NCBI RefSeq assembly: GCF_014697415.1
Contig: NZ_JACJRT010000016.1
Coordinates: 1 to 56,603, forward strand
Direction: 5' to 3'
Origin: Cyanobium sp. FACHB-13342
Lineage (GTDB): Bacteria; Cyanobacteriota; Cyanobacteriia; PCC-6307; Cyanobiaceae
Length of the DNA: 56,603 nt
Shown piece by piece: positions 43,994 through 52,062 of the stretch. Positions within the stretch are counted from its first letter, which is position 1; every line of letters starts with the position of its first letter. The notes beneath the pieces are model-generated. The model was not told the origin of the DNA and did not search any database. It worked only from the letters and a program-made list of their open reading frames with translations. Made by a program: the position numbers and the translations under genes.

Positions 43994-44272
43994 GTGCCCC
44001 GTTCCTCCACCCCCTCCAAGCCAGCCAGCCGCAAGCGCCGCACCGCCGAACGCAGTGACGTTCTGGTGTCGGCTGTGATCAGCACCTACCTGCTCACCCA
44101 CCTGCACCACGTGCTGCAGCGGGCTGAATACGGCGCCCAGCAAGAGGGCCGCCAGGCCCTCGCCGCCAATTACGCCGAGCTGCGCAAGGTGCTCTGCCTG
44201 GATGCCCGCAGCATGGAAGATGCCTCCGCCTGCGGCACCCTGGAAACCAACGACAACCGTCGCGCCGCCTGA
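43994..44272 (+). CDS. Hypothetical basic protein, 92 aa
   Basis: Unknown. GTG 43994 is chosen because a GGAGGT lies seven bases upstream, the best ribosome-binding site in this area. ATGs at 43952 and 43958 are poorer. The N-terminus is basic (SKPASRKRRTAERSD). Helices follow (VLVSAVISTYLLTHLHHVLQ, then EYGAQQEGRQALAANYAELR), and the tail has two Cys (VLCLDARSMEDASACGTLE). The first helix is moderately hydrophobic but has several His and Thr, so membrane insertion is doubtful. It is divergent from the RHH gene. Confidence 0.65.
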   Translation: MPRSSTPSKPASRKRRTAERSDVLVSAVISTYLLTHLHHVLQRAEYGAQQEGRQALAANYAELRKVLCLDARSMEDASACGTLETNDNRRAA

Positions 44273-44317
44273 TCCGACTCCACCCCGCCAGCACGGCTTA
44301 GCAACCAGGTTTTGCCG

Positions 44318-44764
44318 TCAGGATTCAGGGGGATTGAAAGGACCTACGCTCAGCCCACTCAGCTGTCTGCAATGACCGCCAGCAACGTCGGCGCCGGACG
44401 TCCGCTCCACGCCAGCCATGCCGCCGAGCTCTACGGACGGATTAGCCGCGACCATGCCCTGACCCAGGCCCTCTTCCGCCAGGCCCTGCAGGACCCCCAG
44501 GGTGCGGTGCGCCGGATCGTGGAGCTGGGCCAGGAGTTCAACCTGCCGGTCACTCCCCAGGAAGTGCGGAGCTACGTGGTGAGCCTCGAAGACAGCGAGA
44601 GCAAGCAGTGGCTGATCAAAGCCCGCGGCGGACTCTGAGCTGCGCAGCCTTTGCGGGCGCTGATCCTGGCCGCCGCCGGCCCAACTGAAGAACAGCCAAT
44701 AACTGACGATCGCCAGGCCAGCTGCAACCACCAGGGCTGCCACCTGCTCAAGGCGTTTGATCAT
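44318..44764 (-). CDS. Possible small membrane protein (uncertain)
   Basis: The minus-strand frame from ATG 44764 begins MIKRLEQVAALVVAAGLAIV and continues YWLFFSWAGG, a convincing N-terminal membrane helix starting right after a basic end. The frame then runs antisense to the whole Nif11-like gene, and that second half lacks protein-like features. A short membrane peptide ending earlier would need a frameshift. I list it because no other gene explains 44640-44764. Confidence 0.3.
   Translation of the reverse strand: MIKRLEQVAALVVAAGLAIVSYWLFFSWAGGGQDQRPQRLRSSESAAGFDQPLLALAVFEAHHVAPHFLGSDRQVELLAQLHDPAHRTLGVLQGLAEEGLGQGMVAANPSVELGGMAGVERTSGADVAGGHCRQLSGLSVGPFNPPES
44372..44638 (+). CDS. Nif11-like small protein
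   Basis: 88 residues. HALTQALFRQALQDPQGAVR, followed by RIVELGQEFNLPVTPQEV, has the two-helix pattern and DP turn of the Nif11 family, which in cyanobacteria includes leader peptides for ribosomal natural products. It ends WLIKARGGL, placing a Gly-Gly almost at the C-terminus, but there is no core peptide after it and no modification enzyme nearby. I therefore prefer a stand-alone Nif11-domain protein of unknown role. ATG 44372 is the first start giving this domain. Confidence 0.6.
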   Translation: MTASNVGAGRPLHASHAAELYGRISRDHALTQALFRQALQDPQGAVRRIVELGQEFNLPVTPQEVRSYVVSLEDSESKQWLIKARGGL

Positions 44765-44893
44765 CTCCGGCAACGGGCCACGTAAAGACGAGTCTGCACG
44801 GGCCGGGGGCCCAACGGGCCACCCCCTCAGCAGGGATGATGGTTCCGAGCTGCTGGAGCGGCTCCGCACCACCCCCTCGCCAGCCCTGACTCC

Positions 44894-46615
44894 GTGCTCC
44901 GCCTTGAACGCATCGGCAAGATCTATCCCACCGGTGAGGTCCTGCGCGACGTCACTTGGGAGGTCAAGGCCGGCGACCGGATTGGCCTGGTGGGCGTCAA
45001 CGGCGCCGGCAAATCCACCCAGATGAAGATCATCGCCGGGCTGGAAGAACCCAGCAGTGGCCTGGTGGTGAAACAGGGCGAACCCCGGATCGCCTATCTG
45101 CAGCAGGAATTCGACGTGGATCCGGCCCGCACCGTGCGGGAAGAGCTGTTCCAGGCCTTCGGGGAAGCGGCCGAGGTGCTGATCCGCCAGCACCAGGTGG
45201 AACACGCCATGGCCGAGGAGAAGGCCGCCAACGATCCCGACCATCTCGACGCCCTGATCCACGAGCTCGGACGGCTGCACAGCCGTTTCGAAGCCCTGCA
45301 TGGCTACGAGCTCGACGCCCGCATCGACAAGCTGCTGCCCACCATCGGCTTCACCCCGGAAGGAGCCGAGCAACTGGTGGGGGATTATTCCGGCGGCTGG
45401 CAGATGCGCATCGCCCTGGGCAAGATCCTGCTGCAGGAGCCGGATCTCCTGCTGCTCGACGAGCCCACCAACCACCTGGACGTGGAGACGATCCAGTGGC
45501 TGGAGGGCTACCTGGTCGAGCAGACCGCAGCCCTGGTGGTGATCAGCCACGACCGCACCTTTCTCGATCGGGTCTGCAACCAGATCGTGGAAACCGAACG
45601 GGGGGTGTCTCGCACCTACCTGGGCAACTACAGCCAGCACCTCGAACAGAAGGCCTTGGAGCGGGAAGCAACCCAGGCCGCCTTCGAACGCCAGCAGAAG
45701 GAGCTCGGCGCCCAGCAGGCCTACATCGACCGGTTCCGGGCCAGCGCCACCCGCTCCACCCAGGCCAAGAGCCGCGAAAAGCTGCTCGAGAAAATCGAAC
45801 GGGTGGAAGCCCCGATCGAGGGAGTCAGCGGTCCTCGGTTTCGCTTCCCGGATGCCCCCCGCTCCGGGCGCCTGGTGGCTGAGATCCGGGATCTCAGCCA
45901 CAGCTACGGCGACCAGATCCTGTTTCTGGGAGCCGACCTGGAGGTGGAACGGGGCGACCGCATTGCCTTTGTCGGGCCCAATGGGGCGGGCAAATCCACC
46001 CTGCTGCGCCTGATCATGGGCATGGAGCAGCCCGCGGAGGGCCTGGCCCAGCTCGGGGAGCACAACGTGGTGGCGGGCTACTTCGAGCAGAACCAGGCCG
46101 AAGCCCTCGACCTCTCCAAAACCGTGATCGACACGATCTTTGAGGCGGTGCCCGACTGGACCCAGACCCAGGTGCGCTCCCTGCTAGGCAGCTTCTGCTT
46201 CTCCAACGAGAGCGTGTTCAAGGAGGCCGGCAAACTCTCCGGTGGCGAGAAAGCACGGCTGGCCCTCGCCTTAATGCTGCTCTCGCCCTGCAACCTGCTG
46301 GTGCTGGATGAGCCCACCAACCACCTCGACATTCCAGCCAAGCAGATGCTGGAAGACGCCCTGATCGACTACGAGGGTGCGGCCCTGGTGGTGAGCCACG
46401 ACCGCTATTTCATCTCCCGGGTAGCCAATCGGATCGTGGAGATCCGCGATGGCCAGCTGGTGCTCTACCGGGGCGATTACGCCTACTACCTCAGCAAGAA
46501 GGAGGAGGAAGCTGAGCTGGCACGGGCGGCCCAGGAGGCGGCACTCAAAGCGGCCAAGCGGGCGGCCAACAAGGCCAAGCAGAGCTCCCGCAAGGCCCAG
46601 GCCAAGGCGGGCTGA
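44894..46615 (+). CDS. ABC-F family ATPase (translation factor-like)
   Basis: 573 residues, two ABC ATPase domains and no membrane segments. First domain: Walker A GVNGAGKST near 34, signature YSGGWQMRIALGK near 165, Walker B LLLLDEPTNHLD near 187. The linker (about 245-315) is charged and helical, the P-site tRNA interaction motif of ABC-F proteins (HLEQKALEREATQAAFERQQ). Second domain: GPNGAGKSTLLRL, LSGGEKARLALALML and LVLDEPTNHLD. The Lys/Ala-rich C-terminus (KAAKRAANKAKQSSRKAQ) resembles the Uup type. It acts at the ribosome and is not a transporter. GTG start. Confidence 0.93.
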   Translation: MLRLERIGKIYPTGEVLRDVTWEVKAGDRIGLVGVNGAGKSTQMKIIAGLEEPSSGLVVKQGEPRIAYLQQEFDVDPARTVREELFQAFGEAAEVLIRQHQVEHAMAEEKAANDPDHLDALIHELGRLHSRFEALHGYELDARIDKLLPTIGFTPEGAEQLVGDYSGGWQMRIALGKILLQEPDLLLLDEPTNHLDVETIQWLEGYLVEQTAALVVISHDRTFLDRVCNQIVETERGVSRTYLGNYSQHLEQKALEREATQAAFERQQKELGAQQAYIDRFRASATRSTQAKSREKLLEKIERVEAPIEGVSGPRFRFPDAPRSGRLVAEIRDLSHSYGDQILFLGADLEVERGDRIAFVGPNGAGKSTLLRLIMGMEQPAEGLAQLGEHNVVAGYFEQNQAEALDLSKTVIDTIFEAVPDWTQTQVRSLLGSFCFSNESVFKEAGKLSGGEKARLALALMLLSPCNLLVLDEPTNHLDIPAKQMLEDALIDYEGAALVVSHDRYFISRVANRIVEIRDGQLVLYRGDYAYYLSKKEEEAELARAAQEAALKAAKRAANKAKQSSRKAQAKAG

Positions 46616-46724
46616 ACCCGCCCCTACATACAACTTCACCGTTGCTTAGGCAGGAAGACTCATTTCCCTGGTGTGTCCGGTTTGGTGTGCATAGGCTGAC
46701 AAGACGTCGCTGCAGCAGGAGATC

Positions 46725-46937
46725 ATGGGTTTTGCGCACATGGGCACGGGCAACTTCGGCCATGGGGCCATGGGTTTTGAAGCCGCGGGTTTCGAACCCA
46801 TGGGCCAAGGGCTTCAGATGGACCAGACCCAGTCCGGTGACGCCTTGGAGGTGTACTTCGAGTGCATCACCACCTGTTCCCTCGACGACGGGGCCTGCGT
46901 AACCCGTTGCGTGGAGCAACTGCGCGAGCAGCCCTGA
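46725..46937 (+). CDS. Small Gly/Met-rich protein with Cys pair motif, 70 aa
   Basis: An N-terminal half rich in Gly, Met, Phe and Ala (MGFAHMGTGNFGHGAMGFEA) is followed by VYFECITTCSLDDGACVTRC, four Cys in the pattern C-x3-C-x6-C-x3-C. Such spacing suits metal or iron-sulfur binding or disulfides; the family is unknown to me. An AGGAG precedes the ATG by about four bases. A possible extended -10 (tgtgcataggct) lies at 46686-46697. It stands alone. Confidence 0.65.
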   Translation: MGFAHMGTGNFGHGAMGFEAAGFEPMGQGLQMDQTQSGDALEVYFECITTCSLDDGACVTRCVEQLREQP

Positions 46938-47072
46938 ATCAACCCCGCCCCCCGGGCGACTGGCTCGCAAAACAGCGATTCGACACAGAAGGCCCCGCCC
47001 TGTTGCAACCGCTACGCACGCAAATGAAACACTTTGTAGCGTTAGGTCATCCACAGAGCCATGCGGTGCCCC

Positions 47073-47300
47073 ATGTCGGAACCACTCGCCCTCAGCCTCG
47101 GCCAGCAATTTGAGCTGGAACGGATGAGCCGTGCCATCGAGGCCACCGCTGACCTGCAGACCCTCCAGGGGATCGCCAAGCAACTGCTGCAGGCCTGGCA
47201 CAGCCAGAAGGCCGCCACCCAATGGGTGATGCGCCAGCAACTCGGTGCACCACCCCAGATCTCCACCACCCTGGCCCAGCAGTGGGGCCAGGAGGCCTAG
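47073..47300 (+). CDS. Small helical protein, NblA-like
   Basis: 75 residues. [20 protein letters not shown] with the following helix [20 protein letters not shown] and QWVMRQQL match the length and hydrophobic pattern of NblA, the phycobilisome-degradation adaptor (QQF motif, then ~40 residues to an L-x3-L end). Identity is low, so this is a pattern match only. It could alternatively be an unrelated helical hairpin. ATG 47073 is chosen; the upstream ATG 47061 adds MRCP. The stop codon overlaps the end of the convergent HtrA gene by 4 bp. Confidence 0.55.
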   Translation: MSEPLALSLGQQFELERMSRAIEATADLQTLQGIAKQLLQAWHSQKAATQWVMRQQLGAPPQISTTLAQQWGQEA

Positions 47301-48460
47301 CGCGGGACCAACTGGGCTGGCACCACAGTCACCTGCAGCAGTTGGCCAGCCCGGTTCAGGGTGAGCGGCAGGCTTCCCCCCACCCCCGTCCGCTCGACCG
47401 CTGCCACCAGTTGGGCGGGGCTGGCGATGGGCTGACCCGCCGCGGCCACAATAACGTCGCCCTGCTGGAGACCAGCCCGGGCCGCCGGGCCGCCGGGCTG
47501 CACCGACATCAGCCGAACTCCCTGGCTCAGGCCTGAGCCATCTCCGGGCTTCACACCGGCGAGACCCACGCCGATCATGGGGTGGCTCACCTTGCCGGTG
47601 GCAATCAGCTGGCGGGCGATCTCCCGGGCCCGGTTGATCGGGATTGCAAAGCCCAGGCCTGCCCCCGGCCCCGTGCGCACCAGGGTGTTGATGCCGATCA
47701 CCTCGCCCTCGGCATTGAGCAGGGGGCCGCCGGAGTTGCCAGGGTTGATCGCCGCATCCGTCTGAATCAGATCCAGCCGCTTGTCCGTGATCCCGAGCTT
47801 GCTGGCGTTGCGGTTGAGGCTGCTGATGATGCCCATCGTCACGGTGTTGTCGAGGCCGAAGGGGTTGCCCACCGCAATGGCCCACTCCCCCACCTGGAGG
47901 GCGTCGGAGTTGCCAAGGGGCGCCACGGGCCAAGGGCCGGCCCCCGCCAGCTTCACCACCGCCAGATCGGTGAGGGGATCCAGTCCCACCACCGTGCCCT
48001 CCACCCGCCGTCCGTCCTGGAGCCCCACGGTCACCCGGTCGCTCTTCTCCACCACGTGGGCGTTGGTGAGGATCAACCCATCGGCTTGAACGAGGAAACC
48101 ACTGCCCTGGCCGCGCTCCTTGCGTTGCGAAGGCTGCTGCTGCAGCTGGGGCATGCCGAAGAATTGACGGAAGAAGGGGTCGTTGAGCAGCCCCCGCGGC
48201 AGGCCGCCGCCCCCCCCGCCCGGCACCACCACGGTGCGCTCGGTGTCGATGGTCACCACCGCCGGGCCGGCCCGGCGCACGGCAGCGGCCACGAACGACT
48301 GCCGGGCCAGGCCCGCGCCGGCCAGCCCCTGGGCCCGGGCGGCGCCCGCTCCAAAGCCGAGAGCGGCTGGTCCGAGCCACGCGCCCGATGGCAGCAGCAG
48401 GCCCGCAGCCAGCACACCAGAGCAAACCCAAGACCGGGTGCGCGATCCAGCCATCGTCAT
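47297..48460 (-). CDS. HtrA/DegP-family serine protease with one PDZ domain
   Basis: 387 residues. A hydrophobic N-terminal segment (about 12-35) is a signal peptide or anchor. The trypsin-like domain has His135 (LTNAHVVEK), Asp165 ([12 protein letters not shown]) and Ser243 ([14 protein letters not shown]), so the triad is complete. A single PDZ domain follows at about 290-380 ([20 protein letters not shown], then [20 protein letters not shown]). It acts in the periplasm or lumen on misfolded proteins. A Gly/Pro-rich loop near residues 80-88 is longer than usual. The start is uncertain among closely spaced ATG/GTG codons; 48460 is chosen. Confidence 0.92.
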   Translation of the reverse strand: MTMAGSRTRSWVCSGVLAAGLLLPSGAWLGPAALGFGAGAARAQGLAGAGLARQSFVAAAVRRAGPAVVTIDTERTVVVPGGGGGGLPRGLLNDPFFRQFFGMPQLQQQPSQRKERGQGSGFLVQADGLILTNAHVVEKSDRVTVGLQDGRRVEGTVVGLDPLTDLAVVKLAGAGPWPVAPLGNSDALQVGEWAIAVGNPFGLDNTVTMGIISSLNRNASKLGITDKRLDLIQTDAAINPGNSGGPLLNAEGEVIGINTLVRTGPGAGLGFAIPINRAREIARQLIATGKVSHPMIGVGLAGVKPGDGSGLSQGVRLMSVQPGGPAARAGLQQGDVIVAAAGQPIASPAQLVAAVERTGVGGSLPLTLNRAGQLLQVTVVPAQLVPR

Positions 48461-48607
48461 GGAGCACAACTATCAAAAACCGTACGCAGCCTGGTCGCCC
48501 CTGCCCAGGCCGGTTGACCACCCCTGGGACCGCCCCATAGCCGCCCAGCTCGGCAACCACGCCTCGCCCAAACAGGGCCTAGGGTGCATGAAGAATCCCA
48601 ACAATTC

Positions 48608-48739
48608 ATGGACACCGGTCGGCTGCTCCTTGCGTTTCTTGCCTTCGGCGCAGCCTGCACCACCCTGTGGGCCTGGATGCTGGCCAACAGCGGTGCCAAT
48701 GGGACCGGCGCTTCCGTCTCCCCCCGGATCAGGCAATGA
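48608..48739 (+). CDS. Small single-helix membrane protein, 43 aa
   Basis: ATG 48608 gives MDTGRLLLAFLAFGAACTTL and then WAWMLANSG, one membrane helix followed by a polar tail (ASVSPRIRQ). It is too short for family assignment. The charge pattern (acidic/basic start, hydrophobic middle, basic end) and third-position GC support coding. It lies between HtrA (opposite strand) and the DUF2973-like gene. Confidence 0.4.
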   Translation: MDTGRLLLAFLAFGAACTTLWAWMLANSGANGTGASVSPRIRQ

Positions 48740-48785
48740 TGGGGTTGCGGCTCGACTCTCCTGATCTGCGGCCAGCCCCCCGGCC

Positions 48786-49091
48786 ATGAACGCCTTGCTC
48801 TCCCAGCTCTTTCCCCTGCTCTACGGAGCCTGCTTCCTGGCTCTGCTCTGGCAAGCCTTCAAGGTGATGGGCCGGGGCTTCAATGCCATTCCCCGACCGG
48901 GCGACCAAGGGGCCGCCGGATCAGGCCTCGCGAGTCAGCCCCAGGTGCAGTCCAACAGCGACCGCACCGGCCGACTCACCATCCACCCCGAGCTGCTGGA
49001 TGCCGATGGCCAGCTCACCCAGGAAGACCTGCTCACCGTGCGGTTCAGCGGTGACAACGAACAGCCGGCTGTCCCCGGTGACGCCAGCTGA
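48786..49091 (+). CDS. DUF2973-like cyanobacterial membrane protein
   Basis: 101 residues. One N-terminal membrane helix (LFPLLYGACFLALLWQAFKV) is followed by a soluble tail. The tail carries RLTIHPELLDADGQLTQEDL, the conserved HPELLD-G-(V/L)T-(x)-(D/E)-LL element of DUF2973 proteins found across cyanobacteria. Function unknown; it probably faces the cytoplasm. ATG 48786. It is followed 43 bp later by the next plus-strand gene. Confidence 0.75.
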   Translation: MNALLSQLFPLLYGACFLALLWQAFKVMGRGFNAIPRPGDQGAAGSGLASQPQVQSNSDRTGRLTIHPELLDADGQLTQEDLLTVRFSGDNEQPAVPGDAS

Positions 49092-49134
49092 ATAGGCTCA
49101 CCGTTGAGCACGTGCTTTTCAGCGGAGACAGACG

Positions 49135-49518
49135 GTGGATCAACGGACCCGAATCGTGGCTGCAGTGCTGCGCAACCTCAAACTGCCGCCCCGTTTTCGC
49201 CTCAAGCTGATCAAGGAGGATCCGATCCGGCTCGAGCTGAGCATCACCCCGGCCTACGGCAAGGATCCGATCCTGGTGGGTCTGGTGGAATCCCAGGATC
49301 TGGTGGCCCGGCGGGATCGCGAAGGCCGCATCCCGCGGGACCTGCAGGGCACCTGGGACTGGACCGTCCGTCATGGCAAGGTCAGCACCGGTGGCTGGAA
49401 CCCTTACCTGAAAGAAGCTCTCCAGACGATGTTCGAGACCGGCCTGCCGGCGATCGTCTACGAGGAACTCACCGGTGAGGCGTACCACCCAGTGGATGGC
49501 GTTCGCCACGTGCGCTGA
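49135..49518 (+). CDS. Conserved hypothetical protein, 127 aa
   Basis: Soluble, alpha/beta, no recognised domain. It starts with a basic helix (MDQRTRIVAAVLRNLKLPPR); later parts are RLELSITPAYGKDPILVGLV, DWTVRHGKVSTGGWNPYLKE and LPAIVYEELTGEAYH. GTG start with GGAG about ten bases upstream. It ends TGA at 49516-49518. The reading frame of the helicase HrpB begins directly after this stop in the same frame, so the two may be translationally linked. Confidence 0.65.
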   Translation: MDQRTRIVAAVLRNLKLPPRFRLKLIKEDPIRLELSITPAYGKDPILVGLVESQDLVARRDREGRIPRDLQGTWDWTVRHGKVSTGGWNPYLKEALQTMFETGLPAIVYEELTGEAYHPVDGVRHVR

Positions 49519-49536
49519 GGTCCCACGCCGACGCCC

Positions 49537-52062
49537 CTGCCGATCGATGGCCTGCTCGGGCCGCTGGGCCAGGCCTGCGGCCCTGGAGCGACGGTGTTGC
49601 TGCAGGCACCGCCGGGCGCCGGCAAAACCACCCGCGTCCCCCTCGCCCTGCTGAACGCCCTGGGAGACGGCGGCCCCGCGGCGCCCAGGATCTGGATGCT
49701 GGAGCCCCGTCGTCTGGCCGCCAAGGCGGCTGCCCAGCGCCTGGCCAGCGAGCTGGGCCAAGCCGTGGGGCAGCGGGTTGGGTACAGCGTGCGGCTGGAG
49801 TCCTGCACCTCGGCGGCCACCAGGATTGAGGTGCTCACCGACGGCCTGTTCCTGCGGCGCCTGCAGGCCGATCCGGCGCTGGAGGGGGTCGACTGCCTGA
49901 TCTTCGACGAGTTTCACGAACGGGGTGCCGACACCGACCTGGCCCTGGCCCTGGTGCGCCAGGCCCGGGAGCTGCTGAATCCCGACCTGCGGCTGGTGGT
50001 GATGTCGGCCACCCTCAACCTGGCTCCGCTGGCCCAGCAGCTTCCCGAAGCCACCGTGCTGACCAGCGAAGGGCGCAGCCACCCGGTGTCCATCAGCCAC
50101 CAGCCCCCGCGTCCCCACGAGCGGTTGGAGCAGCAGGTGGTGCGCGCCCTCGAGCAGCACTGGCTCGACCAGCGCGGCGATGGCGAGACCGTGCTGGTGT
50201 TTCTGCCCGGGCTGCGGGAGATCCAGGCCTGCACTCGGGCGATCACCGCCACCAGCTGGGGCACTGATCGCCTCACCTGCGTGCCCCTGCACGGCAACCT
50301 CTCCCTCGAGGCCCAGAGCCGCGCCATCGAGCCCGCCGGCCAGGGCACCGGCAAGGTGGTCCTGGCCACCTCGATCGCCGAGAGTTCGCTCACCCTGGGC
50401 GGCGTCACCCTGGTGCTCGACAGCGGCCTCAGCCGCCGCAACCGCTTCGATCCCGGCAGTGGCCTGGACGGCCTGGTCACCGTTCCCGCCAGCCAGGCCA
50501 GTGCCGAGCAACGGGCCGGCCGCGCCGGGCGCCTCGGCCCGGGGCGCTGCCTGCGCCTGTGGTCCCCCGCCGAACAGCAACGGCGTCCGGCCTTCGACCC
50601 TCCCGAACTGCTGGAGGTGGATCCCCTACCCCTAGCCCTGCACCTGGCCCAGTGGGGCGACCCCCTTGGCAGCAGCCTGGCCTGGCTCGACCCACCCCCG
50701 GCGCCCCCGCTCCAGGACGCCCGCCAACGGCTCGAGCAGCTCGGCGCCCTGGATCCCCAGGGCCGCCTCACGGCCCATGGCCAGCGGTTGTCGACCCTTG
50801 GGGTGCATCCGCGCCTGGCCCAGCTGTTGCTGCTCGGTCAGGCGATGGGGGCGTTGGATCTGGCCTGCGCCCTGGCGGTGCTGCTCAGCGAGCGGGATCC
50901 CCTGAACCGTCAGGACGCAGGCAGCGATCTGCTGCGCCGGGTCGACTGGCTGAACCAGGACCAGCCCGCCGATAGCCGGCGACGGCAACTGCGACAGCTC
51001 CAGGCCCAGCTGCGCCGCCAGGTCAGCCAGCGCAACCAGCAGCCCCCCCAGGCGCACCCTTCTCCTGCCGAAGCCGCAGCCCAGCTGGTGGCCGCCGCCT
51101 ACCCGGAACGCCTGGCTCTGGCGCGCCCCGGCAGGCCCGGCCGGTTTCTGCTGAGCAGCGGCCGCGGCGCGGTGCTCCATCCCGACGACCCCCTGGTCGC
51201 CTGCCCCGCCCTGGCCGTGGCCCAGCTCGACGGCCAGGGGCCGGAGGCCCGCATTCAGCTGGCGGTACCCCTCGATGCCGCACACCTGCGGGAGCTCGCC
51301 GAGCAGCCGGGGGGCCAGGGCCACAGCCAGGTGGAAGCCCGCTGGGATGGGGAGGCCCAGCGGGTGCGTTGCGAGCGCAGCCTGCGTCTGGGGGCGCTGG
51401 TGCTGGAGCGGCGCCCCTGGAACGATGCCGACCCCGACCTGATCCGCAGCGCCCTTCTGGACGGCTTGCGGGACATGGGACTGGAGGCGCTGCCCTGGGA
51501 TCGCCCGAGCCGGCAGTTGCAACAGCGCCTCACGCTCGCCCACCAGCAGCTGGGAGATCCCTGGCCCGACCGCAGCCCCAACCGGCTGATGCAGGAACTC
51601 GACAGCTGGCTGGGCCCCCACCTGGCCGGACTGGTCAGCCGCGACGACCTGCAGCGCCTGCCCTTGAGCGAAGCCCTCTGGGGCGATTGCCCCTGGGCTC
51701 TGCGGCCGGAGCTGGATCGGCTGTTACCCGTGGCGCTGCCCGTGCCCTCCGGCCGCCAGGTGGGCCTCGACTACAGCGGGGGGCCGCCGGTGCTAGCGGT
51801 GAAAGTGCAGGAACTGTTCGGCGCTCGCACCACCCCGACGGTGCTTGACGGCCGATTGGCCGTGACGGTGCATCTGCTCACGCCAGCGGGGCGACCGGCG
51901 GCCATCACCCAGGACCTGGCCGGCTTCTGGGAGCGGGGCTATCCCGAGGTGCGCAAGGAGCTGCGGGGGCGCTATCCCCGCCATCCCTGGCCCGAGGATC
52001 CCCGCCAAGCCCAGGCCACCGCCCTCACCAAAGCCCGGTTGCAGCAGCGGGATCAGAGCTGA
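49537..52062 (+). CDS. hrpB: ATP-dependent helicase HrpB
   Basis: About 841 residues, DEAH-type RNA helicase. Walker A LLQAPPGAGKTTRVPLALL, DEAH box as DEFH (LIFDEFHERGADTDLALALV), MSATLNL (motif III), then VLVFLPGLREIQAC, TSIAESSLTLGGV and QRAGRAGRLGPGRCLRLWSP. HrpB's own C-terminal domain follows to the end. The conserved N-terminus (LPIDGLLGPLGQ) starts right after the upstream stop, yet contains no ATG, GTG or TTG before GTG 49594. CTG 49537 is chosen here, and ATC 49543 is also possible. GTG 49594 would remove ~20 conserved residues next to the P-loop. Confidence 0.88.
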   Translation: MPIDGLLGPLGQACGPGATVLLQAPPGAGKTTRVPLALLNALGDGGPAAPRIWMLEPRRLAAKAAAQRLASELGQAVGQRVGYSVRLESCTSAATRIEVLTDGLFLRRLQADPALEGVDCLIFDEFHERGADTDLALALVRQARELLNPDLRLVVMSATLNLAPLAQQLPEATVLTSEGRSHPVSISHQPPRPHERLEQQVVRALEQHWLDQRGDGETVLVFLPGLREIQACTRAITATSWGTDRLTCVPLHGNLSLEAQSRAIEPAGQGTGKVVLATSIAESSLTLGGVTLVLDSGLSRRNRFDPGSGLDGLVTVPASQASAEQRAGRAGRLGPGRCLRLWSPAEQQRRPAFDPPELLEVDPLPLALHLAQWGDPLGSSLAWLDPPPAPPLQDARQRLEQLGALDPQGRLTAHGQRLSTLGVHPRLAQLLLLGQAMGALDLACALAVLLSERDPLNRQDAGSDLLRRVDWLNQDQPADSRRRQLRQLQAQLRRQVSQRNQQPPQAHPSPAEAAAQLVAAAYPERLALARPGRPGRFLLSSGRGAVLHPDDPLVACPALAVAQLDGQGPEARIQLAVPLDAAHLRELAEQPGGQGHSQVEARWDGEAQRVRCERSLRLGALVLERRPWNDADPDLIRSALLDGLRDMGLEALPWDRPSRQLQQRLTLAHQQLGDPWPDRSPNRLMQELDSWLGPHLAGLVSRDDLQRLPLSEALWGDCPWALRPELDRLLPVALPVPSGRQVGLDYSGGPPVLAVKVQELFGARTTPTVLDGRLAVTVHLLTPAGRPAAITQDLAGFWERGYPEVRKELRGRYPRHPWPEDPRQAQATALTKARLQQRDQS

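Noticed and set aside
46613-46640. Hairpin ggcggg/cccgcc after the ABC-F gene as a terminator
   Set aside because: The stem is short and no T-tract follows, so rho-independent termination is not supported.
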